The notes: a model not told the origin generated them from the sequence alone. DNA of 34,235 nt from Bacteroidota bacterium (GCA_018828585.1 JAHJVW010000096.1:1-34235), one strand, 5' to 3'. Shown: positions 25,732-33,830, counted from the first letter of the stretch. Numbers and translations are program-made.

Positions 25732-26358
25732 ATGTCCTTTACTTTTAAAACTATAGGTTTCCTTTTGATAGGTTGCTTTTTTATCTCAAAAACAGCATTT
25801 TCACAAGAATTTAATAAAGATTCGTTAAAAAAATTCAGAGATAATTATATCGAAACCCATGATGTGGTGAAAGGAGACAGCGTAAAGTATCTACGCTTCT
25901 ATCCTATTAAAAAGGCTTTTGTTAAGCCTGCAAGATTTACTCCTTTAGTTCAGCCAGAGGATTACAAAATGCCGACTTCATCAGGCATTTCAAAAGCTGC
26001 TTTTAAAATTGGTTATTTAGAATTTCAAATAAACGGGATTAACTTAAAACTGAGTGTTTACCAATTAAAATCATTGATGCAATCAAAAAAGTATCATGAT
26101 GATGTTTTCACTCCGTTTACCGATCTTACAAGTGGAATCACTAGTTATGGCGGTGGTCGCTATTTAGACTTTACATTGTCAGAAATTCAAAAATCAGATT
26201 TTAAAATAGATTTTAACAAAGCTTATAACCCCAGCTGTATTTACGCAGATGGTTTTAATTGTCCAATTCCACCAAGAGAGAATGATTTACCTATAAAAAT
26301 AAAAGCCGGAGAGAAAATTTATGCACTTTACGCAAAAAAACATCTTAATTTAAACTAA
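25732..26358 (+). CDS. DUF1684 domain protein
   Basis: The protein has 208 residues with a signal peptide (about 1-24, ending FSQ). The DUF1684 hallmarks are clear: GGGRYLDFTL (about 140-149) and YNPSCIYADGFNCPIPPRENDLPIKIKAGE towards the C-terminus. Family function is not established. Its ATG directly follows the TAA of the cytochrome gene, so they are translationally coupled and may work together in the periplasm. Confidence 0.93.
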   Translation: MSFTFKTIGFLLIGCFFISKTAFSQEFNKDSLKKFRDNYIETHDVVKGDSVKYLRFYPIKKAFVKPARFTPLVQPEDYKMPTSSGISKAAFKIGYLEFQINGINLKLSVYQLKSLMQSKKYHDDVFTPFTDLTSGITSYGGGRYLDFTLSEIQKSDFKIDFNKAYNPSCIYADGFNCPIPPRENDLPIKIKAGEKIYALYAKKHLNLN

Positions 26359-26387
26359 AATTGATTTTCTTTAAGGGTTCAAAACTC

Positions 26388-26395
26388 TATATTTG
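26388..26395 (+). promoter_or_regulatory. -7 promoter box of purN
   Basis: TATATTTG is an exact TAnnTTTG and lies 26 bases before the purN start. No convincing TTTG -33 box was found at 17-20 bases. Confidence 0.55.
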
Positions 26396-26421
26396 AACAA
26401 ATCCATCAACATCAATTTATT

Positions 26422-27003
26422 TTGAAAAAACGTATTGCCATTTTCGCCTCAGGTTCAGGTTCTAATGCTCAAAAAATCATGGAGCATTTCAAACGTAGTA
26501 ACGATGCGGAAGTAGCCTTAATTTTAACAAACAATTCGGATGCTTATGTGCTACAAAGGGCAGATAACTTTGAAGTCCCTTCTCATATTTTCGATAAAAA
26601 AGAGTTTTATCAAACCGATAGAATTGTTCAATTATTAAAAAACTTAAATATTAATTTGATAGTGCTTGCTGGCTTTCTTTGGCTAATTCCTGAAAATCTA
26701 CTGAAAGCCTATCCAAATAAAATCATCAATATTCATCCTGCATTATTACCGAAATTTGGTGGTAAAGGAATGTATGGAGATAAAGTTCACGCAGCAGTAT
26801 TAGAAGAAAAAGAATTGGAATCAGGGATTACCATTCATTTTGTAAATGAAGCCTTTGACGAAGGCGAGATTATCCACCAATCTAAATTTAAAATAGAAAA
26901 AGGTGACGATTTAAAAATGATGAAATTCAAAGTTCAACAGCTGGAACACCAACACTTCCCAAAAGTGATAGAAGGTCTCTTGAAGAAGATGAAGAGTATC
27001 TAA
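26422..27003 (+). CDS. purN: Phosphoribosylglycinamide formyltransferase
   Basis: The protein has 193 residues. It transfers a formyl group from 10-formyl-tetrahydrofolate to GAR in purine synthesis. The N-terminal phosphate-binding loop FASGSGSNAQ (8-17), the catalytic Asn/His pair in IINIHPALLPKFGGKGMYG (about 101-119) and the DEGEIIHQ segment, where the catalytic Asp resides, are all visible. The start is TTG (26422), because the usual KKRIAIFASGSGSN N-terminus follows directly and no ATG lies nearby. purH follows 68 bases downstream with its own -7 box. Confidence 0.96.
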   Translation: MKKRIAIFASGSGSNAQKIMEHFKRSNDAEVALILTNNSDAYVLQRADNFEVPSHIFDKKEFYQTDRIVQLLKNLNINLIVLAGFLWLIPENLLKAYPNKIINIHPALLPKFGGKGMYGDKVHAAVLEEKELESGITIHFVNEAFDEGEIIHQSKFKIEKGDDLKMMKFKVQQLEHQHFPKVIEGLLKKMKSI

Positions 27004-27041
27004 AAAACACCTACACTCTTTTCTTACTGATTCAAAAAAAC

Positions 27042-27049
27042 TATCTTTG
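27042..27049 (+). promoter_or_regulatory. -7 promoter box of purH
   Basis: TATCTTTG is an exact TAnnTTTG. The start codon follows about 22 bases downstream. Confidence 0.6.
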
Positions 27050-27071
27050 CGGCTCAAACAAAAAAATCTTC

Positions 27072-28619
27072 ATGAGCCACCCCGTAAAAATCAAAAACGC
27101 CTTAATTTCTGTGTTTTATAAAGACAATTTAGAACCCGTAATCCATCAATTGAACAAATTGGGTGTAACTATTTACTCTACAGGCGGAACTGAAAAGTTT
27201 ATCAAAGGCTTAGGCGTAGCTGTGATTCCGGTAGAAGATTTAACTTCTTATCCTTCTATTTTAGGTGGACGAGTAAAAACCCTTCATCCAAAAGTTTTTG
27301 GAGGAATTTTAACAAGAAGAGGACACGAAGGTGATCAAGCTCAAATTGCGCAATACGAAATTCCAGAAATTGATTTAGTGATTGTAGACTTGTATCCTTT
27401 TGAAGAAACCGTAGCAAAAGCCCTCTCTGGAGGAGAGGGTTTGGGTGAGGCTGACATCATCGAGAAAATAGACATCGGCGGAATTTCCTTAATCAGAGCA
27501 GCAGCTAAAAACCATCAAGATGTAGTGATCATCGCATCAAAAGATGATTACAGTCCATTAAATAAAATTTTAGAAGCACAAAGCGGCGAAACCACTTTAG
27601 CACAACGTAAAGCATTCGCAAGAAACGCATTCCACGTTTCTTCCCATTATGATACCGCTATTTTCAACTGGTTCAACCAAGGCCACGATGCGCTCACCGT
27701 TTTCAAACAAAGTGAGCAAAAAGCATCGGTTTTACGTTACGGAGAAAATCCTCACCAAAAAGGTTATTTCTATGGCGATTTAGAAGCCATGTTCGAGAAA
27801 TTGAATGGAAAAGAATTATCCTACAACAACTTGGTAGATGTGGATGCAGCGGTTGCTTTAATCGACGAATTTACCGACCCCACCTTTGCCATCTTAAAAC
27901 ACACCAACGCTTGTGGCGTGGCTAGTCGCCCGCAATTATTAGATGCTTGGAAAGACGCTTTAGCTTGCGACCCGGTTTCGGCTTTTGGTGGTGTATTAAT
28001 TTGCAATGGTGAGGTTGATGAAGCTACTGCTATCGAAATCAATAAATTATTCTTCGAAGTATTAATCGCTCCTGCTTATTCTGCCGATGCGGAGAAAGTC
28101 ATCACTTCAAAGAAAAACAGAATCATCCTGAAAAGAAAAGAAGTGGTACTTCCCGGAAAATTATTTAAAACACTTTTAAATGGTGTAATTGAGCAGGATA
28201 AAGACAAAACTGTAGAAAATCCGGAACAAATGACGACCGTTACCGTAAAAGCTCCGACAGCACAAGAATTAAAAGATCTTTATTTTGCCAACAAAGTAGT
28301 GAAGCACACCAAATCAAATACCATTGTGTTTGCTAAGGACAATACTTTAATAGCTAGTGGAGTTGGACAGACTTCTAGAGTGGACTCTTTAAGACAAGCT
28401 ATTATTAAGGCAGAAAACTTTGGCTTCTCGCTTAAAGGAGCAGCTATGGCATCTGACGCTTTCTTTCCTTTTCCTGACTGTGTTGAGCTAGCTGCTGATG
28501 CTGGAATTACCTCAGTTTTACAGCCAGGCGGATCTATTAAAGATCAAGATTCTATTGATATGGCAAACGAAAAAGGCATAGCTATGGTAACAACAGGCGT
28601 TCGCCATTTTAAACATTAA
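27072..28619 (+). CDS. purH: Bifunctional AICAR formyltransferase/IMP cyclohydrolase
   Basis: The protein has 515 residues. The N-terminal MGS-like IMP cyclohydrolase domain (about 1-200) shows STGGTEKF, GRVKTLHPKVFGGIL and IDIGGISLIRAAAKNH. The C-terminal AICAR transformylase (about 210-515) shows RYGENPHQKG, the catalytic Lys-His KHTNACG, PVSAFGG, and the closing DAGITSVLQPGGSIKDQDSID. The last two steps of purine synthesis are done here. Around residues 117-124 (27420-27443) there is an extra segment LSGGEGLG encoded by a palindromic sequence (see findings). The reading frame is intact, and all catalytic segments are present. Confidence 0.97.
   Translation: MSHPVKIKNALISVFYKDNLEPVIHQLNKLGVTIYSTGGTEKFIKGLGVAVIPVEDLTSYPSILGGRVKTLHPKVFGGILTRRGHEGDQAQIAQYEIPEIDLVIVDLYPFEETVAKALSGGEGLGEADIIEKIDIGGISLIRAAAKNHQDVVIIASKDDYSPLNKILEAQSGETTLAQRKAFARNAFHVSSHYDTAIFNWFNQGHDALTVFKQSEQKASVLRYGENPHQKGYFYGDLEAMFEKLNGKELSYNNLVDVDAAVALIDEFTDPTFAILKHTNACGVASRPQLLDAWKDALACDPVSAFGGVLICNGEVDEATAIEINKLFFEVLIAPAYSADAEKVITSKKNRIILKRKEVVLPGKLFKTLLNGVIEQDKDKTVENPEQMTTVTVKAPTAQELKDLYFANKVVKHTKSNTIVFAKDNTLIASGVGQTSRVDSLRQAIIKAENFGFSLKGAAMASDAFFPFPDCVELAADAGITSVLQPGGSIKDQDSIDMANEKGIAMVTTGVRHFKH
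27421..27452 (+). repeat. Short palindromic repeat-like insert inside purH
   Basis: CCCTCTC (27421-27427) pairs with GAGAGGG (27433-27439), then TTTGGGTGAGG follows. The composition is unlike the surrounding gene, and from memory it resembles a short dispersed intergenic repeat found in Bacteroidetes genomes. It keeps the purH frame. Confidence 0.55.
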
Positions 28620-28710
28620 TATTTTCTATCTTACGCAATAAAATAGATTCATCATAAGTCATATAAAGAACTTATTTTTACAAAATTAAAACCTCAATAA
28701 AAAAATAGTA

Positions 28711-29733
28711 ATGGGTTTATTCAACTGGTTTACACAGGAAATAGCAATAGATTTGGGTACTGCAAATACCTTAATTATACATAATGACAAAGTAGTAGTA
28801 GATGAACCTTCTATTGTAGCTTTTGACAGAACAACAAATAAAGTGATCGCCATTGGTCGCCAAGCCATGCAAATGGAAGGTAAAACCCACGAAAACATCA
28901 AAACTGTTCGTCCGCTAAAGGATGGTGTGATTGCAGATTTTAATGCTGCTGAACACATGATACGCGGCATGATCAAAATGATCAACGGCGGAAAAGGTTG
29001 GTTTTTTCCTTCTTTAAGAATGGTGATCTGTATTCCTTCGGGGATTACCGAAGTAGAAAAAAGAGCCGTTCGTGACTCTGCAGAAATTGCCGGAGCAAAA
29101 GAAGTTTACTTAATTCACGAACCCATGGCTGCTGCCGTAGGTATCGGGATTGACGTGGAAGAACCGATGGGAAACATGATTATTGACATCGGCGGTGGAA
29201 CAACCGAGATTGCCGTAATTGCATTATCAGGTATTGTTTGCGACCAGTCTATTCGCGTTGCTGGAGATAATTTCGACTCTGATATCGTCAACTACATCCG
29301 TCGTCAACATAACATTATGATTGGGGAACGTACTGCCGAGAGAATCAAAATCGAAGTAGGTTCTGCCCTACCCGAGTTGGCCGATGCGCCAGCAGATTTC
29401 GCGGTTCAAGGTCGGGATTTAATGACCGGAGTGCCTAAGCAAATCACCGTTTCTTACACCGAAATTGCACATTGTTTAGACAAATCCATCTCTAAAATTG
29501 AAGAAGCAATTTTGAAAGCCTTAGAGATTACGCCTCCCGAGCTTTCTGCCGATATTTACCAAACTGGTATTTACTTAACTGGTGGTGGTGCCCTTTTACG
29601 CGGTTTAGATAAGCGTATCAGTTCTAAAACCAAATTGCCAGTTCACGTTGCCGACGATCCTTTGAGAGCCGTAGTACGTGGTACAGGGATCTCGTTAAAG
29701 AATATCCAGAATTTCAAGTTCTTGATGCAGTAA
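28711..29733 (+). CDS. mreB: Rod shape-determining protein MreB
   Basis: The protein has 340 residues. An actin homologue that guides side-wall peptidoglycan synthesis at the inner face of the membrane. The phosphate 1 motif IAIDLGTANTLI (10-21), phosphate 2 motif NMIIDIGGGTTEIAVI, and the adenosine motif GIYLTGGGALLRGLDKRIS are clear. In most Bacteroidetes mreB is followed directly by mreC and mreD; here it is followed by a tandem-repeat patch, a terminator and a broken insertion sequence. A near-consensus TAttTTTA lies at 28673-28680. The length is normal and the gene is intact. Confidence 0.97.
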   Translation: MGLFNWFTQEIAIDLGTANTLIIHNDKVVVDEPSIVAFDRTTNKVIAIGRQAMQMEGKTHENIKTVRPLKDGVIADFNAAEHMIRGMIKMINGGKGWFFPSLRMVICIPSGITEVEKRAVRDSAEIAGAKEVYLIHEPMAAAVGIGIDVEEPMGNMIIDIGGGTTEIAVIALSGIVCDQSIRVAGDNFDSDIVNYIRRQHNIMIGERTAERIKIEVGSALPELADAPADFAVQGRDLMTGVPKQITVSYTEIAHCLDKSISKIEEAILKALEITPPELSADIYQTGIYLTGGGALLRGLDKRISSKTKLPVHVADDPLRAVVRGTGISLKNIQNFKFLMQ

Positions 29734-29737
29734 GGTT

Positions 29738-29797
29738 GGTATTGAGTATTGGGATGTGAGTATAGAGATATTAGATTAAAGAACAAAGAATAAAGAT
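29738..29797. repeat. Purine-rich tandem repeat patch after mreB
   Basis: TATTGAG/TATTGGG, GTGAGTAT and AAAGAACAAAGAATAAAGA are short imperfect repeats. They follow the stop of mreB and share their composition and motif order with the patch at 23362-23416 after hmgA. Confidence 0.65.
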
Positions 29798-29817
29798 ATC
29801 CCGATAGCCATCGGGAG

Positions 29818-29847
29818 AAGCAAGATTGGAAACGGTCTTGCTTTTTT
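29818..29847 (+). terminator. Terminator downstream of mreB
   Basis: AAGCAAGA (29818-29825) pairs with TCTTGCTT (29836-29843), extended by two G-T pairs, and ends in a T run. A smaller hairpin CCCGAT/ATCGGG lies at 29800-29815. It ends the mreB transcript before the insertion sequence. Confidence 0.88.
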
Positions 29848-29849
29848 GT

Positions 29850-31058
29850 TTTTATTTGAAAAGGCTATTCAGCCAAAGTAGAAAATCTACGTTTACTTCT
29901 AATTCCGCCTTGGCTATTGCGGCAATGATAAAAGAGCCAAAGCCCCCGTTTGGCGCAAGAATGAGGGGTTAGTTAAAGTGGGTAAATGCTTCTTGTGCCT
30001 TTACCATAAAATAAATTAGTTAGTAGACAAAAGCACAAGTAACCGACCCGCAGGCAAAAGGTACATACTTGCGCTAGATGAGGAAGGTTTTTTAGGAAAG
30101 AAGTGGTAAGCGCACAATGCCCCCATGGTATTCATCAAAAAGTTATTAATTGATCTATGACGAGTATGTTGGAGTTTACAGATATTCTTAAGTTCATCAT
30201 TTACACATTCGATAATAGCTCTTTTGCGAAGCATGATTTTATCCTCCTGAGAGATATTGAATTCTTTCATGTTTTTACGAGGTTTTGTCATCATCTGTAT
30301 CCCATTCCCCAAAAGCAAATCAGCTAATGCCCTAGAGATATAGCCCTTATCGCCGAATAATTTACCGAATATATCTTGAGTCATAGAGGTCATCAGTTTA
30401 ATGTTACGGTCATCAACATTGCCCTTTGTTAAGTAAAATAACAATATCTCCCCTTCATCATTAATAATCAGATGTAGCTTAAAACCGTAAAACCAACCTA
30501 TATCGCATTGCCCTCTTTCAACAACGCTAGCAAATACCTTTTGGTTATGTATAAGCCTATTATGACAAACTTTGATATGGGTAGAATCGATAAAATTAAT
30601 CCCCTTTGAACCACCTAAACAATGTGTTTTAAGAAAAAGCATCATAGGCACAGCTACCTCTGCTGTAATTCTACAAAACGGTTATAAGCTACCAGATTTG
30701 GAAAATAATCTTTGTAATACAAACAGATATGAGCGAAGTAAAAATGCTTTAGATTGGTGAAATGACCGCTGTGGAAGGCAATCAAAATGGTAATAATCTT
30801 ACTCTGAGAAAGAGTAGTTTTTCTGTTTCTGGTCTTATAAGTACCTGCATCAAGCTGGTGTTTTTTAATTTCGAATTCAAATTCTTTACAGAAATCGTCT
30901 ACTTTAACAAAAATTTCAATAATTTTATCTCTTAGCCTTGGGCTTTTTTTATTTGTAAATAATTGATTGTCAGTTAATTAAATACAAAAATCATGCCCTT
31001 TGCTATCTTTTTTAAAACTATTTCTTATCCCGAACTCACGTTAAAATAGCCTAAAATA
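29850..31058 (-). mobile_element. Remnant of an IS982-type insertion sequence between mreB and galM
   Basis: The region holds the broken transposase and flanking non-coding DNA. On the upstream side of the transposase a sharp-looking end is TTAACGTGAGTTCGGGATAAG (minus strand, near 31023-31043). No matching inverted copy was found on the other side (29850-30015), which instead holds a hairpin near 29905 and unexplained sequence. The exact boundaries are therefore uncertain and one end may be lost. Confidence 0.5.
30016..30960 (-). pseudogene. IS982-family transposase, frameshifted and without a start codon
   Basis: The 3' part (30016-30651) encodes about 210 residues with the DDE triad in NFIDSTHIKV (Asp), LFGDKGYIS (Asp) and IIECVNDELK (Glu). 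The 5' part, read from about 30960 to 30655 in another frame, encodes the usual N-terminus (IIEIFVKVDDFCKEFEFEI ... FHSGHFTNLKHFYF ... AYNRFVELQQR). The two parts join after adding one base near 30657, so a one-base deletion splits the gene. I find no ATG or GTG for the first part. The C-terminal tail after FFPKKPS (about 30 residues, SSASMYLLPAGRLL) looks unlike the family end and may be fused foreign sequence. Transposition from this copy is unlikely. Confidence 0.85.
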
Positions 31059-32222
31059 CTATTTGTTAGAGAATTTGTAGATTGATTCTGTTTTATAAAC
31101 ATCGCCAACATTCAGTTGGGTTGATGGAAAGTTGGTGTGATTTGGTGAGTCTGGGAAATGTTGAGTTTCTAAAGCAAAAGCAGTTCTAAAATCGTCCATA
31201 GCACCGCCTTTAAATTTGTTTTTGCTTTGCATAAAATTGCCGCTGTAAAATTGTAATCCCGGTTCTTGGGTGTAAATATCCATCACTATACCTGTTTTAT
31301 CTCCAATTACGGTTGCGGCATGCGGCATCCCTAAACCTTTTGTTCCGGTTAAAATAAAGTTATGATCATAACCCTTTCCATTTTTTAATTGTTGATTATC
31401 TGTGTTTATCCTATCTCCAATTTTAGTAAGTGTTGTGAAATCAAATGGTGTTCCTTTAACAGAGTCTATTCCAGTAGGTATTAAGGTAGAATCAACTGTA
31501 TTAAATTCATCTGCAAAAATTTGCAATTGATGGTTTAATATAGTCCCACTTCCCTCACCGTTTAAATTAAAAAAAGCGTGATTAGTTAAATTAACAATGG
31601 TATTTTTATCTGTTGTAGCCTCATAATCCATTTTAACCTCATTGTTATCAGTTATTTGGTAAGTAACTTTAACATTTAAATTCCCCGGAAAACCTTCTTC
31701 CATATCTTTAGAAACATATTTTAAAATGATGGTTTGATCATTTGTCTGTTGTGCATCCCAAACTTGGTATTGAAAACCATTTTTGCCTCCATGAAGCATG
31801 TTTGCACCATTGTTTAAAGAAGATTGATAATTTTTCCCATCGATGGTGAATTTACCTTTTGCAATCCTGTTTCCATATCTTCCTATTGTTGCACCAAAAT
31901 ACGGTTCTGTAGAAGATTGATAATTTGCAGCACTTCCCAAACCAACAATTACATCTACTAATTTGCCGCTACTATCTGGTACTAAAAGACTCACTATACG
32001 TCCACCTAAGTTGGTTATTGCGGCTTGCATACCTTTGTTATTTTTCAGTAAGTAAAGCTTAACTTTCTTATTGTTTATGGTGGTGTCGAATTTTGAACTA
32101 TCTAGTTGCATTATCGCAAAACCATTTTTTTTACCTACTAAATTAGGATTAGTATTACAGGCAAGAACAATCAATGTAGGTAGTAAAATACTAGTCAAAA
32201 TTGATAAATAAGGAGATTTCAT
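31059..32222 (-). CDS. galM: Galactose mutarotase (aldose 1-epimerase) lipoprotein
   Basis: The protein has 387 residues. It interconverts alpha and beta anomers of galactose or glucose. The N-terminus carries a lipobox (LIVLAC, Cys about 22), so the enzyme is lipid-anchored in the envelope, unlike cytosolic GalM. Typical segments are NRIAKGKF, NLTNHAFFNL (catalytic His), GYDHNF and FALETQHFPDSPN (catalytic Glu). The domain occupies about 40-385. It is transcribed alone from a well-matched promoter. Periplasmic mutarotases in Bacteroidetes often accompany polysaccharide breakdown, but no such genes are seen next to it. Confidence 0.94.
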   Translation of the reverse strand: MKSPYLSILTSILLPTLIVLACNTNPNLVGKKNGFAIMQLDSSKFDTTINNKKVKLYLLKNNKGMQAAITNLGGRIVSLLVPDSSGKLVDVIVGLGSAANYQSSTEPYFGATIGRYGNRIAKGKFTIDGKNYQSSLNNGANMLHGGKNGFQYQVWDAQQTNDQTIILKYVSKDMEEGFPGNLNVKVTYQITDNNEVKMDYEATTDKNTIVNLTNHAFFNLNGEGSGTILNHQLQIFADEFNTVDSTLIPTGIDSVKGTPFDFTTLTKIGDRINTDNQQLKNGKGYDHNFILTGTKGLGMPHAATVIGDKTGIVMDIYTQEPGLQFYSGNFMQSKNKFKGGAMDDFRTAFALETQHFPDSPNHTNFPSTQLNVGDVYKTESIYKFSNK

Positions 32223-32273
32223 TGATTATAATTTATTGTTAATAATAAGGTCGTTTAGATAAAATCCGATTAT

Positions 32274-32305
32274 CAAATTTAATATATAACAGGTATCCTT
32301 ACAAT
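32274..32305 (-). promoter_or_regulatory. Promoter of galM
   Basis: On the minus strand: ATTG (32305-32302), 20 bases, then TAAATTTG (32281-32274), an exact TAnnTTTG. The leader would be about 46 bases. Confidence 0.6.
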
Positions 32306-32309
32306 CTTA

Positions 32310-32727
32310 AAAACATGAATGATAGAAAAAAAACGAATTTTGCTAGTTAATCTAACTTTTATAAAGTTTTTAAAAGTTTCAGAATCGAAATTTTTTAATT
32401 AAGCTAAAATCCTTATTGATTAAAGGGTTAATTTAACTATTATTTAATTATTATTAGCAATATTCCACAGTTTTTGAAAATGTAAATCGCATTTAAAACT
32501 AGAATAAACGCTATTATCTGAATAACATTTTGCCTTTTATTCTAAATTTTAAAAGATGATTTTCTAATTTTTATGCTTAATAAGATAAATCAATCATTTC
32601 CTCAACTTGTTTATTACTAGAAGAAAATTTCTTATGCGTATTCCTGAAGGTGGTTTAGGGATATTCATACTTTTGGTTAACACATCCAAATCAGATAGTT
32701 AGTTATTTTTCTTTTTACCCCGTCTTG
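32310..32727. other. AT-rich gene-free spacer upstream of the PIN cassette
   Basis: I see no gene, repeat or clear promoter in this stretch. It is very AT-rich, with stops in all frames. Together with the galM promoter and the leading part of the direct repeat it makes a 617-base gap between galM and the PIN gene. Confidence 0.6.
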
Positions 32728-32772
32728 GTTTAAGTCTTAGCGGGCTGGACAAAGAAATGGGTTGACTTAAAC
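32728..32772. repeat. Left copy of a direct repeat flanking the PIN cassette
   Basis: 45 bases beginning GTTTAAGTC and ending GACTTAAAC, which are perfect inverted arms. About 80% identical by eye to 33467-33512. Weaker similarity seems to continue some 40-60 bases downstream of both copies. Confidence 0.8.
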
Positions 32773-32809
32773 TTCTTATTTAAATGTGAGATGTCGAAAC
32801 TCTTTTTTT

Positions 32810-32817
32810 TAAATTTG
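32810..32817 (+). promoter_or_regulatory. -7 promoter box of the PIN gene
   Basis: TAAATTTG is an exact TAnnTTTG, 22 bases before the ATG. A TGTG (one mismatch to TTTG) lies 21 bases upstream. The cassette thus carries its own promoter. Confidence 0.55.
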
Positions 32818-32839
32818 ACATAAATTAAGACAAAGAAAA

Positions 32840-33301
32840 ATGAGACAAAGATTCTATTTTGATACTTCAGTTTTTGGTGGTGTTTTTGACAAGGAATTTG
32901 AAGAAGAAACACTCCAACTTTTTGAAAGGGTGCGTCTCGGAAAAATTGTTTGTCTCTTCTCCGACCTTGCAGAAAGTGAGTTGTTAAGAGCTCCTGAAAA
33001 AGTTGTAACATTTTTTAGAAGTCTTCCAATTGAAAATACAGAAAGGGTTCTTGTAAACCCAGAAATTATAGAACTCGCAACCAAATATATTGAAGAAAAA
33101 GTTGTAGGACAGACGAGTTTCGACGATTGCTTACACATTGCAACTGCAACGCTAAATAAGGCTGACATTTTGGTTAGCTGGAATTTTAAACATATTGTAA
33201 ACGTTTATAGAATAAGAGGATACAATTCCATTAATTTAAGAATGAATTATTTATCTTTAGAAATACGTTCACCAAAAGAAATTTTAGAATATGAAGACTA
33301 A
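32840..33301 (+). CDS. PIN-domain protein, VapC-like putative toxin
   Basis: The protein has 153 residues. PIN domains are Mg-dependent ribonucleases. Candidate acidic metal ligands are Asp8 (RFYFDTS), Glu45/Glu47 (LAESELL), Asp95/Asp96 (SFDDCLHIATA) and Asp109 (KADILVSWNF), all in the expected order. The order of domains and size fit type II toxin-antitoxin toxins. The small downstream gene overlaps it by 11 bases. The pair sits between two direct repeats in the accessory part of the window. It may be a toxin, but a stand-alone nuclease cannot be excluded. Confidence 0.85.
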   Translation: MRQRFYFDTSVFGGVFDKEFEEETLQLFERVRLGKIVCLFSDLAESELLRAPEKVVTFFRSLPIENTERVLVNPEIIELATKYIEEKVVGQTSFDDCLHIATATLNKADILVSWNFKHIVNVYRIRGYNSINLRMNYLSLEIRSPKEILEYED

Positions 33302-33449
33302 GAAAAAAGCAGAAGAAAAAGAGTTTGACACTGTTAAAACTTTCAGACAAATCAAGGATTCAATCTCAAAAGATTTGACGGGAAAATCGACAGCAGAAAT
33401 CTTAGAATATTTAAGAATAAACAGCCTAAAATTACAAAGCGGAAAATAG
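33291..33449 (+). CDS. 52-residue small protein, putative antitoxin of the PIN pair
   Basis: The frame starts at an ATG inside the last codons of the PIN gene (11-base overlap, different frame) and ends at TAG 33447-33449. The protein is Lys/Glu-rich at the N-terminus (MKTKKKAEEKEFDTVKTFRQ), continues with a helical amphipathic part, and has no recognisable DNA-binding fold. Its size, overlap and position after the toxin gene fit an antitoxin, although the usual vapBC order places the antitoxin first. No homology to a known antitoxin family is recognised. Confidence 0.65.
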   Translation: MKTKKKAEEKEFDTVKTFRQIKDSISKDLTGKSTAEILEYLRINSLKLQSGK

Positions 33450-33466
33450 CATTGCATCCCAAACTA

Positions 33467-33512
33467 GTTTAAGCCTTATCGGTCTAGGCAAAAGCAATGG
33501 GTTGACTTAAAA
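33467..33512. repeat. Right copy of the direct repeat flanking the PIN cassette
   Basis: 46 bases beginning GTTTAAGCC and ending GACTTAAAA; about 80% identical by eye to 32728-32772, with the shared core AATGGGTTGACTTAAA. It starts 18 bases after the stop of the small gene. Confidence 0.8.
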
Positions 33513-33687
33513 TTTCAGTAAGTGTGCTATATCTTCGATAAACTTCTCCTAACGTCCACATGACATAAATAAGAACTTCCGTCCTTCAACTCCCGCCTTC
33601 CGTACTCCTCCCTCTTGCACATTCCACAAAAAACACTTAAATTTATTAATATTACACAACTCTATACCTACTTACCTCAAATCTAAA
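33513..33687. other. Gene-free spacer with pyrimidine-rich stretch
   Basis: I see no coding sequence here. A pyrimidine-rich segment near 33576-33620 contains short C/T repeats such as CTTCCGTC and CGCCTTCCG, similar in flavour to the ACATCGG-type patch near 23436-23463. A near -7 sequence TATCTTCG lies near 33532. Confidence 0.4.
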
Positions 33688-33753
33688 AAAACGAAGGATC
33701 AAGCTTACCAAAACGAAGGATGAAGCTTCTCTAAAGCTAGGATAATGCTTACT
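33688..33753 (+). repeat. Three 22-bp iterated units upstream of a small gene
   Basis: ACGAAGGAT begins at 33691 and 33713, and AGCTAGGAT at 33735, always 22 bases apart and each followed by an AAGCTT- or ATGCTT-type hexamer. The first two units are nearly identical and the third is diverged. A 22-base period is about two helical turns, consistent with repeated protein binding sites. Confidence 0.8.
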
Positions 33754-33830
33754 TAATACCTAAATAAGGTATACATAAGCACTTGTAAATTACATACAAA
33801 AGATTTAAATTAGCTTAAAAAAGCTAACCT

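Noticed and set aside
29900-30015. A possible coding remnant between mreB and the transposase.
   Set aside because: One frame gives a short peptide ending in PPFGARMRG, but it has no start and no recognised family, so it is left as unexplained sequence.
32728-33512. The direct repeats as integron attC sites.
   Set aside because: The outer arms read GTTTAAG/CTTAAAC, close to but not matching the RYYYAAC/GTTRRRY boxes, and no inner complementary L boxes were found. No integrase gene is in the window. It is kept only as a cassette-like arrangement.
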